64,000 nucleotides of DNA, taken from positions 434,001-498,000 of the forward strand of contig NZ_CADFEI010000003.1 in NCBI RefSeq assembly GCF_902833225.1. Reading direction: 5' to 3'. Source of the DNA: Burkholderia sp. BCC1644 (lineage in GTDB: Bacteria > Pseudomonadota > Gammaproteobacteria > Burkholderiales > Burkholderiaceae). Each line of letters opens with the position of its first letter. Within the stretch, counting starts at the first letter, position 1. The position numbers and the translations under genes are program-made. The notes under the pieces are model-generated. The model was not told where the DNA came from. It did no database searches and was given only the letters and a program-made list of their open reading frames with translations. Shown piece after piece: positions 37,066 through 45,561 of the stretch.

Positions 37066-37962
37066 ATGGAAATCAGGCACGTCCGCTACTTCCTTGCGAT
37101 CGTCGATACGGGCAGCTTCACGCGCGCGGCCAACGAACTCGGCATTGCGCAGCCGGCGCTCAGCCAGGCGCTGAACCGGATGGAGAAGGAACTGGGTGTC
37201 CGGCTGTTCGACCGCTCGCGGCGCGGGGCGACGCTGACGCCGGCCGGCCTCGCGATGGTCGACGACCTGCGGCTGAGTCTCGCGCGGCTCGACGCGGCCG
37301 CGCACCGGGCCAGCGAGATCGGCGCGCAACGCGCCGGGCGCCTGACGATCGGCTTCGTCAGCGCCGCGCTGTTCGACACGCTGCCGCGTGCGATCCGCGC
37401 GTTGCGTGAAAGCGCACCCGACGTCGAGCTCGTGATGCGCGAGATGAGCAATGCCGAACAGGCGATCGCGCTCGAGCGCGGCGAGATCGACATCGGGCTG
37501 CTGCACACGCCGGTGGCCGTGAACGGCCGGATGCGCGAGAAGCTGATCCGGCGCGACCCGCTCGTCGCCGTGCTGCCGAAGGATTTCCGGCGCCAGCCCG
37601 ACGGCACGGTTACGCTGCAGGATCTCTCTGCCGTCGGCCTCGTGTGGTTTCCGCACGATCAACTGCCGCTGATCCGCGCGGGCATCCTCAGCGCGTTCCG
37701 TCAGGCCGGGCATCCGGTGGACATCGTGCTCGACGTGAACCGCACGCTGACCGTCGTCGCGTGCGTCGCTGCCGGATGCGGCGTGTCGCTGCTGCCACGC
37801 TCGATCCACGCGTTCGCGTTCGACGGCGTCACATACAGCCCGGTCCGCGACGGCGCCGCGCTGCCGAATTTCGAATTGAGCGCGATCTGGCCCGCACGGT
37901 CGCGTCCGACGCTCGCGGACCGTTTCGCCGCGCTGCTGCCGTCGGACGATACGCGCGCCTGA
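37066..37962 (+). CDS. LysR-family regulator of the adjacent carboxylate operon
   Basis: A 298-residue LysR protein: HTH at 1-60 (MEIRHVRYFLAIVDTGSFTR, then AQPALSQALNRMEKELGVRLFDRS), followed by an effector domain (GRLTIGFVSAALFDTLPRAIRALRES) of the BenM/CatM-like branch that binds aromatic or dicarboxylic acids. Its divergent position, with 124 bases between starts, makes it the expected activator of the transporter-amidohydrolase-lyase operon. Confidence 0.92.
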   Translation: MEIRHVRYFLAIVDTGSFTRAANELGIAQPALSQALNRMEKELGVRLFDRSRRGATLTPAGLAMVDDLRLSLARLDAAAHRASEIGAQRAGRLTIGFVSAALFDTLPRAIRALRESAPDVELVMREMSNAEQAIALERGEIDIGLLHTPVAVNGRMREKLIRRDPLVAVLPKDFRRQPDGTVTLQDLSAVGLVWFPHDQLPLIRAGILSAFRQAGHPVDIVLDVNRTLTVVACVAAGCGVSLLPRSIHAFAFDGVTYSPVRDGAALPNFELSAIWPARSRPTLADRFAALLPSDDTRA

Positions 37963-38111
37963 GCATCCGGCCGGCCGGAGCAACCGCCCGTGTGCGCCGC
38001 GCGGAACATCGGCGACGCCAACATCGAGGCATCCAGATGCGCTCGTATCCGCAGCACGCGCGTGCGGTCCTCGTTGACCGCCGACACGCATGCGCTCGTT
38101 CGGAAAACGAG

Positions 38112-39080
38112 TCAAGGCGTGTCGAGCACGCCGGCCTGCGAAAAGAGCAGCGGCTTCCCGCGCCCGTTGACGAGCGCGGCGGTCATCGTTGCGCGATCCT
38201 CGCGCTGCGACACCGAAACCGGGCCACCCGCCACGCGCTGCGTCAGCACGAGGCCATCGAGGCCGACGCCGGTCAGCCCGCCGCCTGTCGCGACGAGACC
38301 GGTGATCGAGCTGCGCGTGCCGGTGTGCTGCGCGGCCCACGTCGTGCCGCCGTCGCTGCTCTCGAACAGGCTGCCGAGCAGCCCGCCGACCACGATCCGC
38401 CCATCGGGCATCGCGACGCCCGACCACAACGTGCCCTTGCCGCCCGTCGGCAGATAGGCCCAGTTCGCGCCCCCATCGGCCGACTTGAGCACCATCCCCT
38501 GCTCGGACACGATGTAGAGCGCGTGCGCGGGATCGGCAAACACGTGATAGAGATTGCGGTCGGCCTTGCCGCCGCCCGGCGGCTTCTGCAGCGTCGTGCG
38601 CGTCCATGTCTTGCCGCCGTCATGCGTCTGCAGCATCAGCGACCACAGGCCGACCGCGATGCCGTCCCGTGCATTCGTGAACAGCACCGAGAACAGGGGT
38701 TGATCGATCGACGTGTCGAGCCGCTGCGTGACCCACGTATCGCCGCCGTCGTCGGTCGCGAGAATCGCGCCCCACTGGCCGACGGCCCAGCCGTGCTTCG
38801 CATCCGCGAACGCCACGGCCGACAGCGTCGCCGACACCGGCACGCGCCGCGCCTGCCGCCAGCTCTTGCCGTCATCGTCGGACAGCAACACGATGCCGTG
38901 TTCGCCGACCGCGACGATCCGTGAACCGGCACGTGTGGCGTCCATCAGCATCATGTGCGTCGGCGCGGCCCACGCGTGAGCCGGCCGGCTGGCCCACGCG
39001 GCAACCGTGCCGCCCCCCTCCTGCGCGAACGCGGCGGCGGCGATGAAGAATCCGATACCTGCAACGAGTGTCTTGATCAT
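38112..39080 (-). CDS. YCF48-like beta-propeller protein, part of the MMPL system
   Basis: A 322-residue exported protein. After a signal peptide (cleavage near AFAQ) come five sequence repeats of the BNR/YCF48 type with the core D-x-G-x-x-W (DDDGKSW, DDGGDTW, HDGGKTW, ADGGANW, SDGGTTW), predicting a periplasmic beta-propeller. It follows the MMPL gene by 14 bases. YCF48-like proteins help assemble membrane complexes in phototrophs. Here it travels with an RND-type pump and is probably its periplasmic partner (inference). Confidence 0.88.
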   Translation of the reverse strand: MIKTLVAGIGFFIAAAAFAQEGGGTVAAWASRPAHAWAAPTHMMLMDATRAGSRIVAVGEHGIVLLSDDDGKSWRQARRVPVSATLSAVAFADAKHGWAVGQWGAILATDDGGDTWVTQRLDTSIDQPLFSVLFTNARDGIAVGLWSLMLQTHDGGKTWTRTTLQKPPGGGKADRNLYHVFADPAHALYIVSEQGMVLKSADGGANWAYLPTGGKGTLWSGVAMPDGRIVVGGLLGSLFESSDGGTTWAAQHTGTRSSITGLVATGGGLTGVGLDGLVLTQRVAGGPVSVSQREDRATMTAALVNGRGKPLLFSQAGVLDTP

Positions 39081-39094
39081 GGCTGGAACTCCGG

Positions 39095-41455
39095 TCAGTG
39101 GCTGAACAGGCCCGGCGCACGGGCCGGTTTGCGGCGCGGAAACCAGCGCTCGAGCAGCGACGCCAGCGCGGGCAAGGCAGTCATCGCCATCACGAGGTTC
39201 ACGATGAACATGAATGCGAGCAGCTTGCCCATGTCGGCCTGGAATTTCAGCGCCGAGAAGCTCCACGTCGCGACGCCGATCGCCAGCGTGATCGCGGTGA
39301 AGATGGTCGCGACGCCCACTTCGAGCAGCGCGTGCTGCACGGCCTTGACGATGTCCTGGCCGCCCGCCAGATGCACCTGCAGCCGGTTGTAGATGTAGAA
39401 CGCGTAGTCGACGCCGATACCCACCGCCAGCACCATGACCGGCAACGTCGCGACCGTCAGCCCGATCTGCAGTTCCTTCATGAACCAGTAACCGATGAAG
39501 GTGGCGACCGACAGCGGCAGGCAGCAGGCCAGCATCGCGCGCCAGTCGCGGTACGCGAGAAACACGAGGATCAGGATCGCCGCGTACACGTAGAGCATCA
39601 TCGGCAACTCGCTCTTCTCGACTTCGTCGTTCGTCGCGGCGAGCACGCCCGCATTGCCGGCCGCGAGCCGCACCGTGATGCCCGGAAACGGATGCGCCGC
39701 GCGGTACTGCTTCACGTCGTCGAGAATCCGGTTGATCGTCGTCGCCTTGTGGTCCGTGAGGAACAGATGAACGGCCGTCATGCTGCAATCGGCATTCATG
39801 AGCCCTTTCGCGCGTCCGACGTCGACCGACACCGCGCCGTAGTTCTCCGCAGCGATCGGCACGACATTCATCTTCGGGTAGTCCTCGTTGTAACCCTGGT
39901 TGTACGCGCGCAGCATCGAGGCATACGACTGCACCGACACGACGCCCGGTTCGGTGCGCATCGCGGCCGAGAAATCGTCCCCGTACAAGCCGACCGCCGC
40001 GTTGTCGCACCCCTTGCCGTTCGACTCGATCGCAACCGTCAGCCAGTCGAGCCCCATGTCGTAGTTGCCGGCGATCGACGTCGCGTCGCGATTGAAACGC
40101 GCGTCCGCGCGCAGTTCCGGTGCGCCCGGCTGCAGCGTGCCGATCACGCGGTCGCGGCTCTGCCACGCGGCGAGACCGAACACCACGACGGTCAGCAAGA
40201 CGGTCGCACCCGCGTATTTCGGTTGTGCGACGCGCGCGAGTGGCCGCAGCCACGCCGCGCGGCGTTCGGCGCGCTTCAATGCGCGGTCCGCATACGCCTT
40301 CGTGAAGTTGAAGCACGAAGCCGCGACGGGCAACAGGATCAGGTTCGTGACGATCTTGTATGCAACGCCGAGCGACGCGGTAATCGCCAGCTCGCGCACC
40401 ATCGGAATCGGAATCAGCAGCAGCGTGATGAACGACACGAACGCGGTAATCAGCGCCAGCACGCCGGGGATCAGCAACCCGCGGAAACTGTGGCGCGCGG
40501 CATCGTATGAGCTCTGCCCGTGCGCGATCTCGCGGACGATGAAGTTCACCTGCTGCACGCCGTGTGACACGCCGATCGCGAACACGAGGAACGGCACCAG
40601 CACCGCGAGCGGATCGAGCCCGAAGCCGAGCAGCTTCAGCGTGCCGAACTGCCACACGAGCGACGTCAGCGAGCACGCGATCAGCAGCACCGTGAAGCGC
40701 ACCGAATGGCAGTACCAGTACACCGCGAGTGCCGTCAGCAGCAGTGCAATGCCACAGAAGCCGAGCACGGCCGTCGCGCCGTCGGCGATATCGCCGATCT
40801 GCTTCGCGAAACCGATGATCTGGATCTCGTAGCCGGCATCCTCGAACGGCTTGCGGATCTTGCTTTCGAGCAAATGATTGAACGCGACGTAGTCGAGCAC
40901 CTTGCCGGCGCTGTCGCGCTCGTTCAGCTCGGCCGTGATCATCGCGCTGTCCTCGCCGTGCGACACGAGCGTGCCGACGTAGCCGCCGAGCGTCGTCGAG
41001 CGGCGAATGCCCTGCACGCGCTCGGGTGTCAGCTGGTCGGGCGTGATCGTGCCGGGAATGATCGGCTCCGCGCGAAAACCTTCATCGGTCACTTCGTTGA
41101 CGAACGCGTTCGGCGTCCACAGCGAGCGCACGCCGATCCGGTCGACGTTCGGCAGGTACGTGACGGCCTGCGTGACGTCGTACAGCCGCGTCAAGCCAGC
41201 CTTCGACCAGATCGACCCGTGCTTCGCCCGCACGACCACCGTGATCCGGTTCGCACCGAGCAGATCGTTCCGGTACTGCTGGAACGTGCGGATGTATTCA
41301 TGCCCGATCGGCATCTGCTTTTCGAAACCGGCATCCATGCGCAGCTGCACGGCGAACACGGCCATGACGACCGTGAACAGCGCGATCGCCGCGAGCACGA
41401 GCACGCGATGACCGAAGAAGAACCTTTCCAGGCGACTGACCAAACGATTGAGCAC
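39095..41455 (-). CDS. RND-superfamily MMPL-type transporter
   Basis: A 786-residue inner-membrane pump with two halves, each a helix plus large periplasmic domain plus five-helix bundle. The half-signatures are FAIGVSHGVQQVNF (first) and VLAVGIGVDYAFYIYNRLQ (second), which carry the proton-relay helix positions. It belongs to the hydrophobe/amphiphile branch that moves lipids, sterols or other greasy molecules rather than to the HAE drug pumps. It lies between the YCF48 and DUF1302 genes in a TetR-controlled operon. Direction and cargo are not known. Confidence 0.9.
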   Translation of the reverse strand: MLNRLVSRLERFFFGHRVLVLAAIALFTVVMAVFAVQLRMDAGFEKQMPIGHEYIRTFQQYRNDLLGANRITVVVRAKHGSIWSKAGLTRLYDVTQAVTYLPNVDRIGVRSLWTPNAFVNEVTDEGFRAEPIIPGTITPDQLTPERVQGIRRSTTLGGYVGTLVSHGEDSAMITAELNERDSAGKVLDYVAFNHLLESKIRKPFEDAGYEIQIIGFAKQIGDIADGATAVLGFCGIALLLTALAVYWYCHSVRFTVLLIACSLTSLVWQFGTLKLLGFGLDPLAVLVPFLVFAIGVSHGVQQVNFIVREIAHGQSSYDAARHSFRGLLIPGVLALITAFVSFITLLLIPIPMVRELAITASLGVAYKIVTNLILLPVAASCFNFTKAYADRALKRAERRAAWLRPLARVAQPKYAGATVLLTVVVFGLAAWQSRDRVIGTLQPGAPELRADARFNRDATSIAGNYDMGLDWLTVAIESNGKGCDNAAVGLYGDDFSAAMRTEPGVVSVQSYASMLRAYNQGYNEDYPKMNVVPIAAENYGAVSVDVGRAKGLMNADCSMTAVHLFLTDHKATTINRILDDVKQYRAAHPFPGITVRLAAGNAGVLAATNDEVEKSELPMMLYVYAAILILVFLAYRDWRAMLACCLPLSVATFIGYWFMKELQIGLTVATLPVMVLAVGIGVDYAFYIYNRLQVHLAGGQDIVKAVQHALLEVGVATIFTAITLAIGVATWSFSALKFQADMGKLLAFMFIVNLVMAMTALPALASLLERWFPRRKPARAPGLFSH

Positions 41456-41522
41456 GACCTTACCCCTTCATGTATTGCGACGGTGCACGGCGAACGATGC
41501 GCACCGCCTGCCCCCGTCACCA

Positions 41523-43367
41523 TCAGAAATTCCGCGTGACGAACATCCCGACGAAATTGCGGTCCGCATACGGCTGCCCGACCGTCTGGTGTCCGCCGAA
41601 GAACGCGGTGAAATTGATGCCCGCCTGCCAGGTCGGCGGGTTCTGGTTGAACAGCACGTAGACGTTCACCGACTTCGCGCCCTGCAGGTAATTCGCGGTA
41701 AAGGTCGGCGTATAGCCGTACAGGCCGTCCGAGAACGTCACGCCCGGCGTCACCTGCCAGCCGTGGATCAGCGAACCGTCGTAGGTCCAGTTGAAATCGA
41801 TCGTCGCGCCCACCGAGCTCGCGGTGCCTTGCGCCATCGCGATCGGGTAGCCGAGCCCCGAACCGTTGTTCAGCCACGGCGCATAGCCGGCCTGCGGCGC
41901 CTGCGTGACGGTCTGCCCGCCGACGGTGCGCGTCACGCCGCTCGCGCTCAGCCCCGGGTAGTAGATCCATGTCAGCTCCCACGTCAGCGCGGCCGAATCG
42001 GCGCCGAGCAGTTTCAGCAACGGATACTCGCTGCGCGTCAGCGCCAGCAGCCCGTTGAGGTCGTACTGGAATTTCTTCTTGTCGACCCATTGCTGGCAGT
42101 CGAGGCCGGTCACACCGTTCGTGATCGCATCGAGCGGGCCGCCAGGCCCGTAGCAGCCCGTCAACGCAACGGCGTCGCGCGGCCGGTACGACAGCTCGGT
42201 GCCGATCGCCCACGGGCCGACGCCGAAGTTCGCGCTCGCGCCGAACAGCTGGCGGCTGCCGAGATAGGACGCCCGGATGCCGCCATTCGCCAGCGCGGTC
42301 AGCACCGGCGACTTGTCCGTATAGTTTTCGTAGTAGAGCGCGAAGTTCGCATCGAACGAGCGCGGCGAGAAGTTGAACTTCACGCCGAACTGCGGCCGGT
42401 ATTTCGCCGGCAACGTCGTCGTGAGCGGTAGCCCGATATCGTTGAACGGCGGCCCCGCATACGTCCCGTTGACGAGCCCGTTCCTGATCGCGTTCAACGC
42501 GTCCTGGTTGCCTGCGGCGTTCGTCCCGCCGATCGCGCTCGCGATCGTTCCCGCGCTCGGACCCGCGACGTTCGGGTTGGCGGTATTCACCGTATAGGGC
42601 TCGGCGCCGCGCCCGACGATATTCGACGTCGACCAGTACGAGCCGACCGGCGGGTAACGGTTGCCGTTCCACTGGAACTGGTAATACGCCTCGGTGCTGA
42701 ACCCGTGCGACAGGTCCGCCGCGAAGCTCGCCATCGGCGCGGGCAGCAGCGCCTGCTTGAGCTGCGAGCCGGGAATCAGCAGCTTCTGCACGTCGATCGA
42801 GTTGGTCGCGTTGATGCCGCTCTGCGCGAAAATGCTCTCGCCCCAGTTGATCACCTGGTTGCCGACGCGCACATGCGCATTGCGGCCCGCGATCGTGAAA
42901 TCCTTCTCGCCCCACAGATCGAGCAGCTGCGCGTTGTACACGACCTGCGCGGCAGCCGTGCTCGACAGCGGCGTGCGGTTCGTATTCCCGGCCATGAAGT
43001 CATACATGCCGGTGCCGCGCACCATGAACTTCAATCCTTCGCCCGGCATCTTCAGCAGCAGCTCGCTGGTCGCGCTGACGTAGGTGCTGAACGGCTGGCC
43101 CTTCCGGTAGTTCAGGTTGCCGCTGTCGCCGAAGCCCCATTGATTCGTATTCGCGCTCGCACCGCATCCGAACGCGTTCGGGTCGCCGGTGAGCGAGCAG
43201 CTCGGGCTCTTGGTCCGGATCCCGGCGCCGGCCGTCAGGTTGGTGACCCACGAACCCTGCAGGTCACCGGTCCCGGTCGCGAACTGGTAGCCGAATGCAT
43301 TCGTTGCCGTCGCACTCGTCACGGCAAGCAAAATCATAGTATGCCTAATCATTATTCTCGGTTTCAT
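41523..43367 (-). CDS. DUF1302 outer-membrane barrel protein
   Basis: A 614-residue protein with signal peptide (cleavage near ATNAFG) and a chain rich in aromatic/Gly strand patterns, ending in VTRNF with C-terminal Phe as in outer-membrane barrels. GSWVTNLTAGAGIR near the start and NQVINWGESIFAQSGIN near residue 170 are recurrent DUF1302 motifs. In other proteobacteria this family is always found with DUF1329 and often with MMPL genes, suggesting an outer-membrane channel for hydrophobic molecules. The ATG has GGGACAGGA upstream. Confidence 0.87.
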   Translation of the reverse strand: MKPRIMIRHTMILLAVTSATATNAFGYQFATGTGDLQGSWVTNLTAGAGIRTKSPSCSLTGDPNAFGCGASANTNQWGFGDSGNLNYRKGQPFSTYVSATSELLLKMPGEGLKFMVRGTGMYDFMAGNTNRTPLSSTAAAQVVYNAQLLDLWGEKDFTIAGRNAHVRVGNQVINWGESIFAQSGINATNSIDVQKLLIPGSQLKQALLPAPMASFAADLSHGFSTEAYYQFQWNGNRYPPVGSYWSTSNIVGRGAEPYTVNTANPNVAGPSAGTIASAIGGTNAAGNQDALNAIRNGLVNGTYAGPPFNDIGLPLTTTLPAKYRPQFGVKFNFSPRSFDANFALYYENYTDKSPVLTALANGGIRASYLGSRQLFGASANFGVGPWAIGTELSYRPRDAVALTGCYGPGGPLDAITNGVTGLDCQQWVDKKKFQYDLNGLLALTRSEYPLLKLLGADSAALTWELTWIYYPGLSASGVTRTVGGQTVTQAPQAGYAPWLNNGSGLGYPIAMAQGTASSVGATIDFNWTYDGSLIHGWQVTPGVTFSDGLYGYTPTFTANYLQGAKSVNVYVLFNQNPPTWQAGINFTAFFGGHQTVGQPYADRNFVGMFVTRNF

Positions 43368-43439
43368 GTCCTGTCCCTCCCCTTCTCGGCGCCGGCGCGC
43401 GTCGCGCGCACGCCGGATCTTCACGCTAGGCGGTGTGCG

Positions 43440-44804
43440 TCATCGTTCGCTGACCGAGCGCAGCGATTCGGCCGTGTAGAAATCCGGCTTGAAGCGCGGA
43501 TCGTTCGCGCGTTCGTAGTAGCGGATGTCCTTGCCCTGCCCGATCGACGAACCGTCGAACACGTAGCGGCCGTTGTTCAGGTCGTACTGGACGAACGGCT
43601 GGTTGTCGCACGCGCCGCCCAGTTCGAACACCGGAATCGGGTAGCTCTCGCGCACCTTCCAGAGCTTGCCCTGCGCGTCGTAGTCCTCGGCCGTCAGCGC
43701 GAGCCAGCTGTCCTCGTCGAGGTAGAAGGTCTTCTTCGACGCGACGTGGCGCGCACTCGCCTTGAGCGTCGCTTCGACGACCCACACGCGATGCACTTCG
43801 TAGCGGCGGTGCTCGGTGGAAATGCCGTTCGGCGTCGCGACGTCATGCAGCTTGCTTTTGAACGAGTACAGCCCGAACGCGTTGTACGGCACGATCATTT
43901 CCTTCTTGCCGACCAGCTTCCAGTCGAACCGGTCGAGCGAGCCGTTGAACATGTTCGAGTCGTCGACCAGATACTGATTCTCGAAGCCGATCAGCGGCGC
44001 ATCGTGCGTGTAGGCCGGCATGCGCCGCACGCGGCGTTGGCCCGGGAAGTAGTAGTACGTCTCCGAGTCCTTGTCGTAATACTGGCGCTGCACGAACGAC
44101 TGCCCGGCAAGCGCGGCCGGCGAATTGATCGAGAAGTAGACGGCCATGTTCATCTGGTCGACGTCCTGCGGCGACGTCTTGCCGAGCTTGCCGGCCGGCA
44201 GGTATTCGGCCTGCGGGCCGACCCCGTCGATCCAGTCGCTGCTGCCCGGGCGCGGTGAAATGACGGTCGCGATCGGCGACCATTCGATCCCTTCGCCGCG
44301 ATAACGCGTCTCGTAGTTCAGCATCGCCTCGGCGCCGGTCTTCGGCTGCGGGAACGGTACCCCGGGCAGCACGGCCGCCTGCAGCGACTGGCCGTTCGCG
44401 GCCAGCTTCGCCGCCGTCAGGTTCGCTTTCGAGTTCTGTTCGGCCACGTCGGGCAACTGGCATTCGCGGTGCGACGGATAGACGTCCATCCGATAGCCCT
44501 TCAGTTGCCTGATCAGCTGGATCTGGCCAGGCGACAGCTTGTCCGCGTATTTGTCGAGGTTCGCCGCGTCGATCGAATACAGCGGCTGCTCGTTGCGGTG
44601 CTTCCAGAAATCGCCGCGGACTTTCCCGTACTCCCATCCCGATTGCGGCGCCTGTCGGCCGGCAAAGGCCGGCACGAGGCCGTCCTTGCTCGGCCCGCGC
44701 TCCGCGCCGGTCGCCGTGAGTTCTTCGGCCGCCGCGCTGCCGGCGGCCAGCCACAACGCCGCCGCGACGGCGGTCAACGTTCCGATTGCATGCTTCCTGT
44801 TCAT
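43440..44804 (-). CDS. DUF1329 periplasmic protein, LolA/LolB-like fold family
   Basis: A 454-residue secreted protein (signal peptide ending near GSAAAEE). PGQIQLIRQLKGYRMDVYPSHREC near residue 95, YYYFPGQRRVRRMPAYTHDAP near residue 250 and LIGFENQYLVDD are family motifs. As far as I know, DUF1329 has a lipoprotein-carrier-like half-barrel that could hold a lipid. AGGAG precedes the ATG. It is the first gene of the operon, so carrier, barrel, pump and propeller are made from one transcript in that order. Confidence 0.88.
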   Translation of the reverse strand: MNRKHAIGTLTAVAAALWLAAGSAAAEELTATGAERGPSKDGLVPAFAGRQAPQSGWEYGKVRGDFWKHRNEQPLYSIDAANLDKYADKLSPGQIQLIRQLKGYRMDVYPSHRECQLPDVAEQNSKANLTAAKLAANGQSLQAAVLPGVPFPQPKTGAEAMLNYETRYRGEGIEWSPIATVISPRPGSSDWIDGVGPQAEYLPAGKLGKTSPQDVDQMNMAVYFSINSPAALAGQSFVQRQYYDKDSETYYYFPGQRRVRRMPAYTHDAPLIGFENQYLVDDSNMFNGSLDRFDWKLVGKKEMIVPYNAFGLYSFKSKLHDVATPNGISTEHRRYEVHRVWVVEATLKASARHVASKKTFYLDEDSWLALTAEDYDAQGKLWKVRESYPIPVFELGGACDNQPFVQYDLNNGRYVFDGSSIGQGKDIRYYERANDPRFKPDFYTAESLRSVSER

Positions 44805-45040
44805 GGTTCTCGCTCCTGATCCTCGTTGCCGGCAGCCGCCGTGCAGCGCCAAGCTGTCCCTGCCATCGGCTCGATGGCGCGTCCTCCGGGAGTCGGTGTC
44901 TCCGGCCCGGATGTCGAATGTCGGCACACCTCCTTCAGCGAGCAGATCGCCGTCATGCGATCGCCGGACGGGCCTCGCGCAGGAAAGTGCGGCGGGTCAC
45001 GCCGGGGCCTGTTCTTACGTCATTTCCACCACCCCTTAAA

Positions 45041-45056
45041 TATGTCACATGACCTA
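45041..45056. promoter_or_regulatory. Operator copy O1 for the adjacent TetR protein, at the operon start site
   Basis: TATGT-CACATG-ACCTA matches the repeat TAGGT-N6-ACCTA found twice nearer the tetR gene, with one mismatch in ten. It begins where transcription from the predicted promoter at 45063-45091 should start, so bound repressor would block initiation of the DUF1329-DUF1302-MMPL-YCF48 operon. Confidence 0.6.
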
Positions 45057-45062
45057 ATAAGC

Positions 45063-45091
45063 GTTATACGCAGGGCAGTTTTTTGTCACAA
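45063..45091 (-). promoter_or_regulatory. Predicted sigma-70 promoter of the DUF1329 operon
   Basis: On the minus strand, TTGTGA (4 of 6 bases of the -35 consensus) and TATAAC (5 of 6 of the -10) are 17 bases apart. The start site would fall near 45056, leaving a leader of about 250 bases before the DUF1329 ATG. The region is an AT-rich island in GC-rich surroundings. Confidence 0.6.
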
Positions 45092-45270
45092 GTCGGGTGA
45101 AACCCTCGCCTGAGAAAGGTGCATCTTGTGTCGCATGTTCAGGCTGGTTGGTTGGATTTATCGCGTATTTTTCGAATATTTCGGGCGCCTTACGTCGCTC
45201 GTCGGCAAGTCGACGGCCGTCATCGGCGCGCTCGAATGGCGCGGTCAAACACTTCGTGCGCACCACCACC

Positions 45271-45286
45271 TAGGTTGATTGACCTA
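45271..45286. promoter_or_regulatory. Operator copy O2, perfect TAGGT-N6-ACCTA
   Basis: TAGGT-TGATTG-ACCTA is flanked by C on the left and C on the right, exactly as in copy O3. It lies between the two divergent promoters (about 215 bases from each), which would suit an auxiliary site. No other gene feature is seen in 44805-45561. Confidence 0.6.
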
Positions 45287-45477
45287 CTGACAAGCGTCGC
45301 ACCAAGGCAAGTTGCGCCGAAGATGCCGTCGCGAGTGAAACAACGGACTTCATGCCAGGCGGGCGACGCCGGAAACGCACGTAGAATTTCGCGCAGCGCC
45401 GTTCGGGGCGAACTGGCACCGGCGGGCTCCGGCAGCGTGCGCGGCCGCGGTCGACGCACGCGTGCAACCCGCACGGC

Positions 45478-45506
45478 TTGAGACACTAGGTCGGATAACC
45501 TACAAT
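45478..45506 (+). promoter_or_regulatory. Predicted sigma-70 promoter of the tetR gene
   Basis: TTGAGA (5 of 6 of the -35 consensus) and TACAAT (5 of 6 of the -10) are separated by 17 bases. It is about 55 bases before the tetR start codon. Operator copy O3 fills its spacer. Confidence 0.65.
45487..45502. promoter_or_regulatory. Operator copy O3, inside the tetR promoter spacer
   Basis: TAGGT-CGGATA-ACCTA lies between the -35 and -10 boxes of the predicted tetR promoter and overlaps the first two bases of the -10. This predicts self-repression of the TetR gene. The arms are identical to those of copy O2 while the six spacer bases differ, as expected of a protein-binding site rather than a duplicated segment. 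Confidence 0.68.
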
Positions 45507-45561
45507 CAGCGCTGCATCCGCAAGACGCGGGCAAGCGTTGCCCGCCGGAGGAGAAACCTCG

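Noticed and set aside
37966..37979. Palindrome TCCGGCCGGCCGGA after the LysR gene as a terminator
   Set aside because: It is a continuous palindrome without a loop, so only a short hairpin can form; GC-rich DNA yields such sequences by chance.
39098..40510. A 470-codon plus-strand frame opposite the MMPL gene
   Set aside because: Its composition is that of a reverse-frame shadow (His/Arg/Gln-rich), and the minus-strand MMPL protein is unmistakable.
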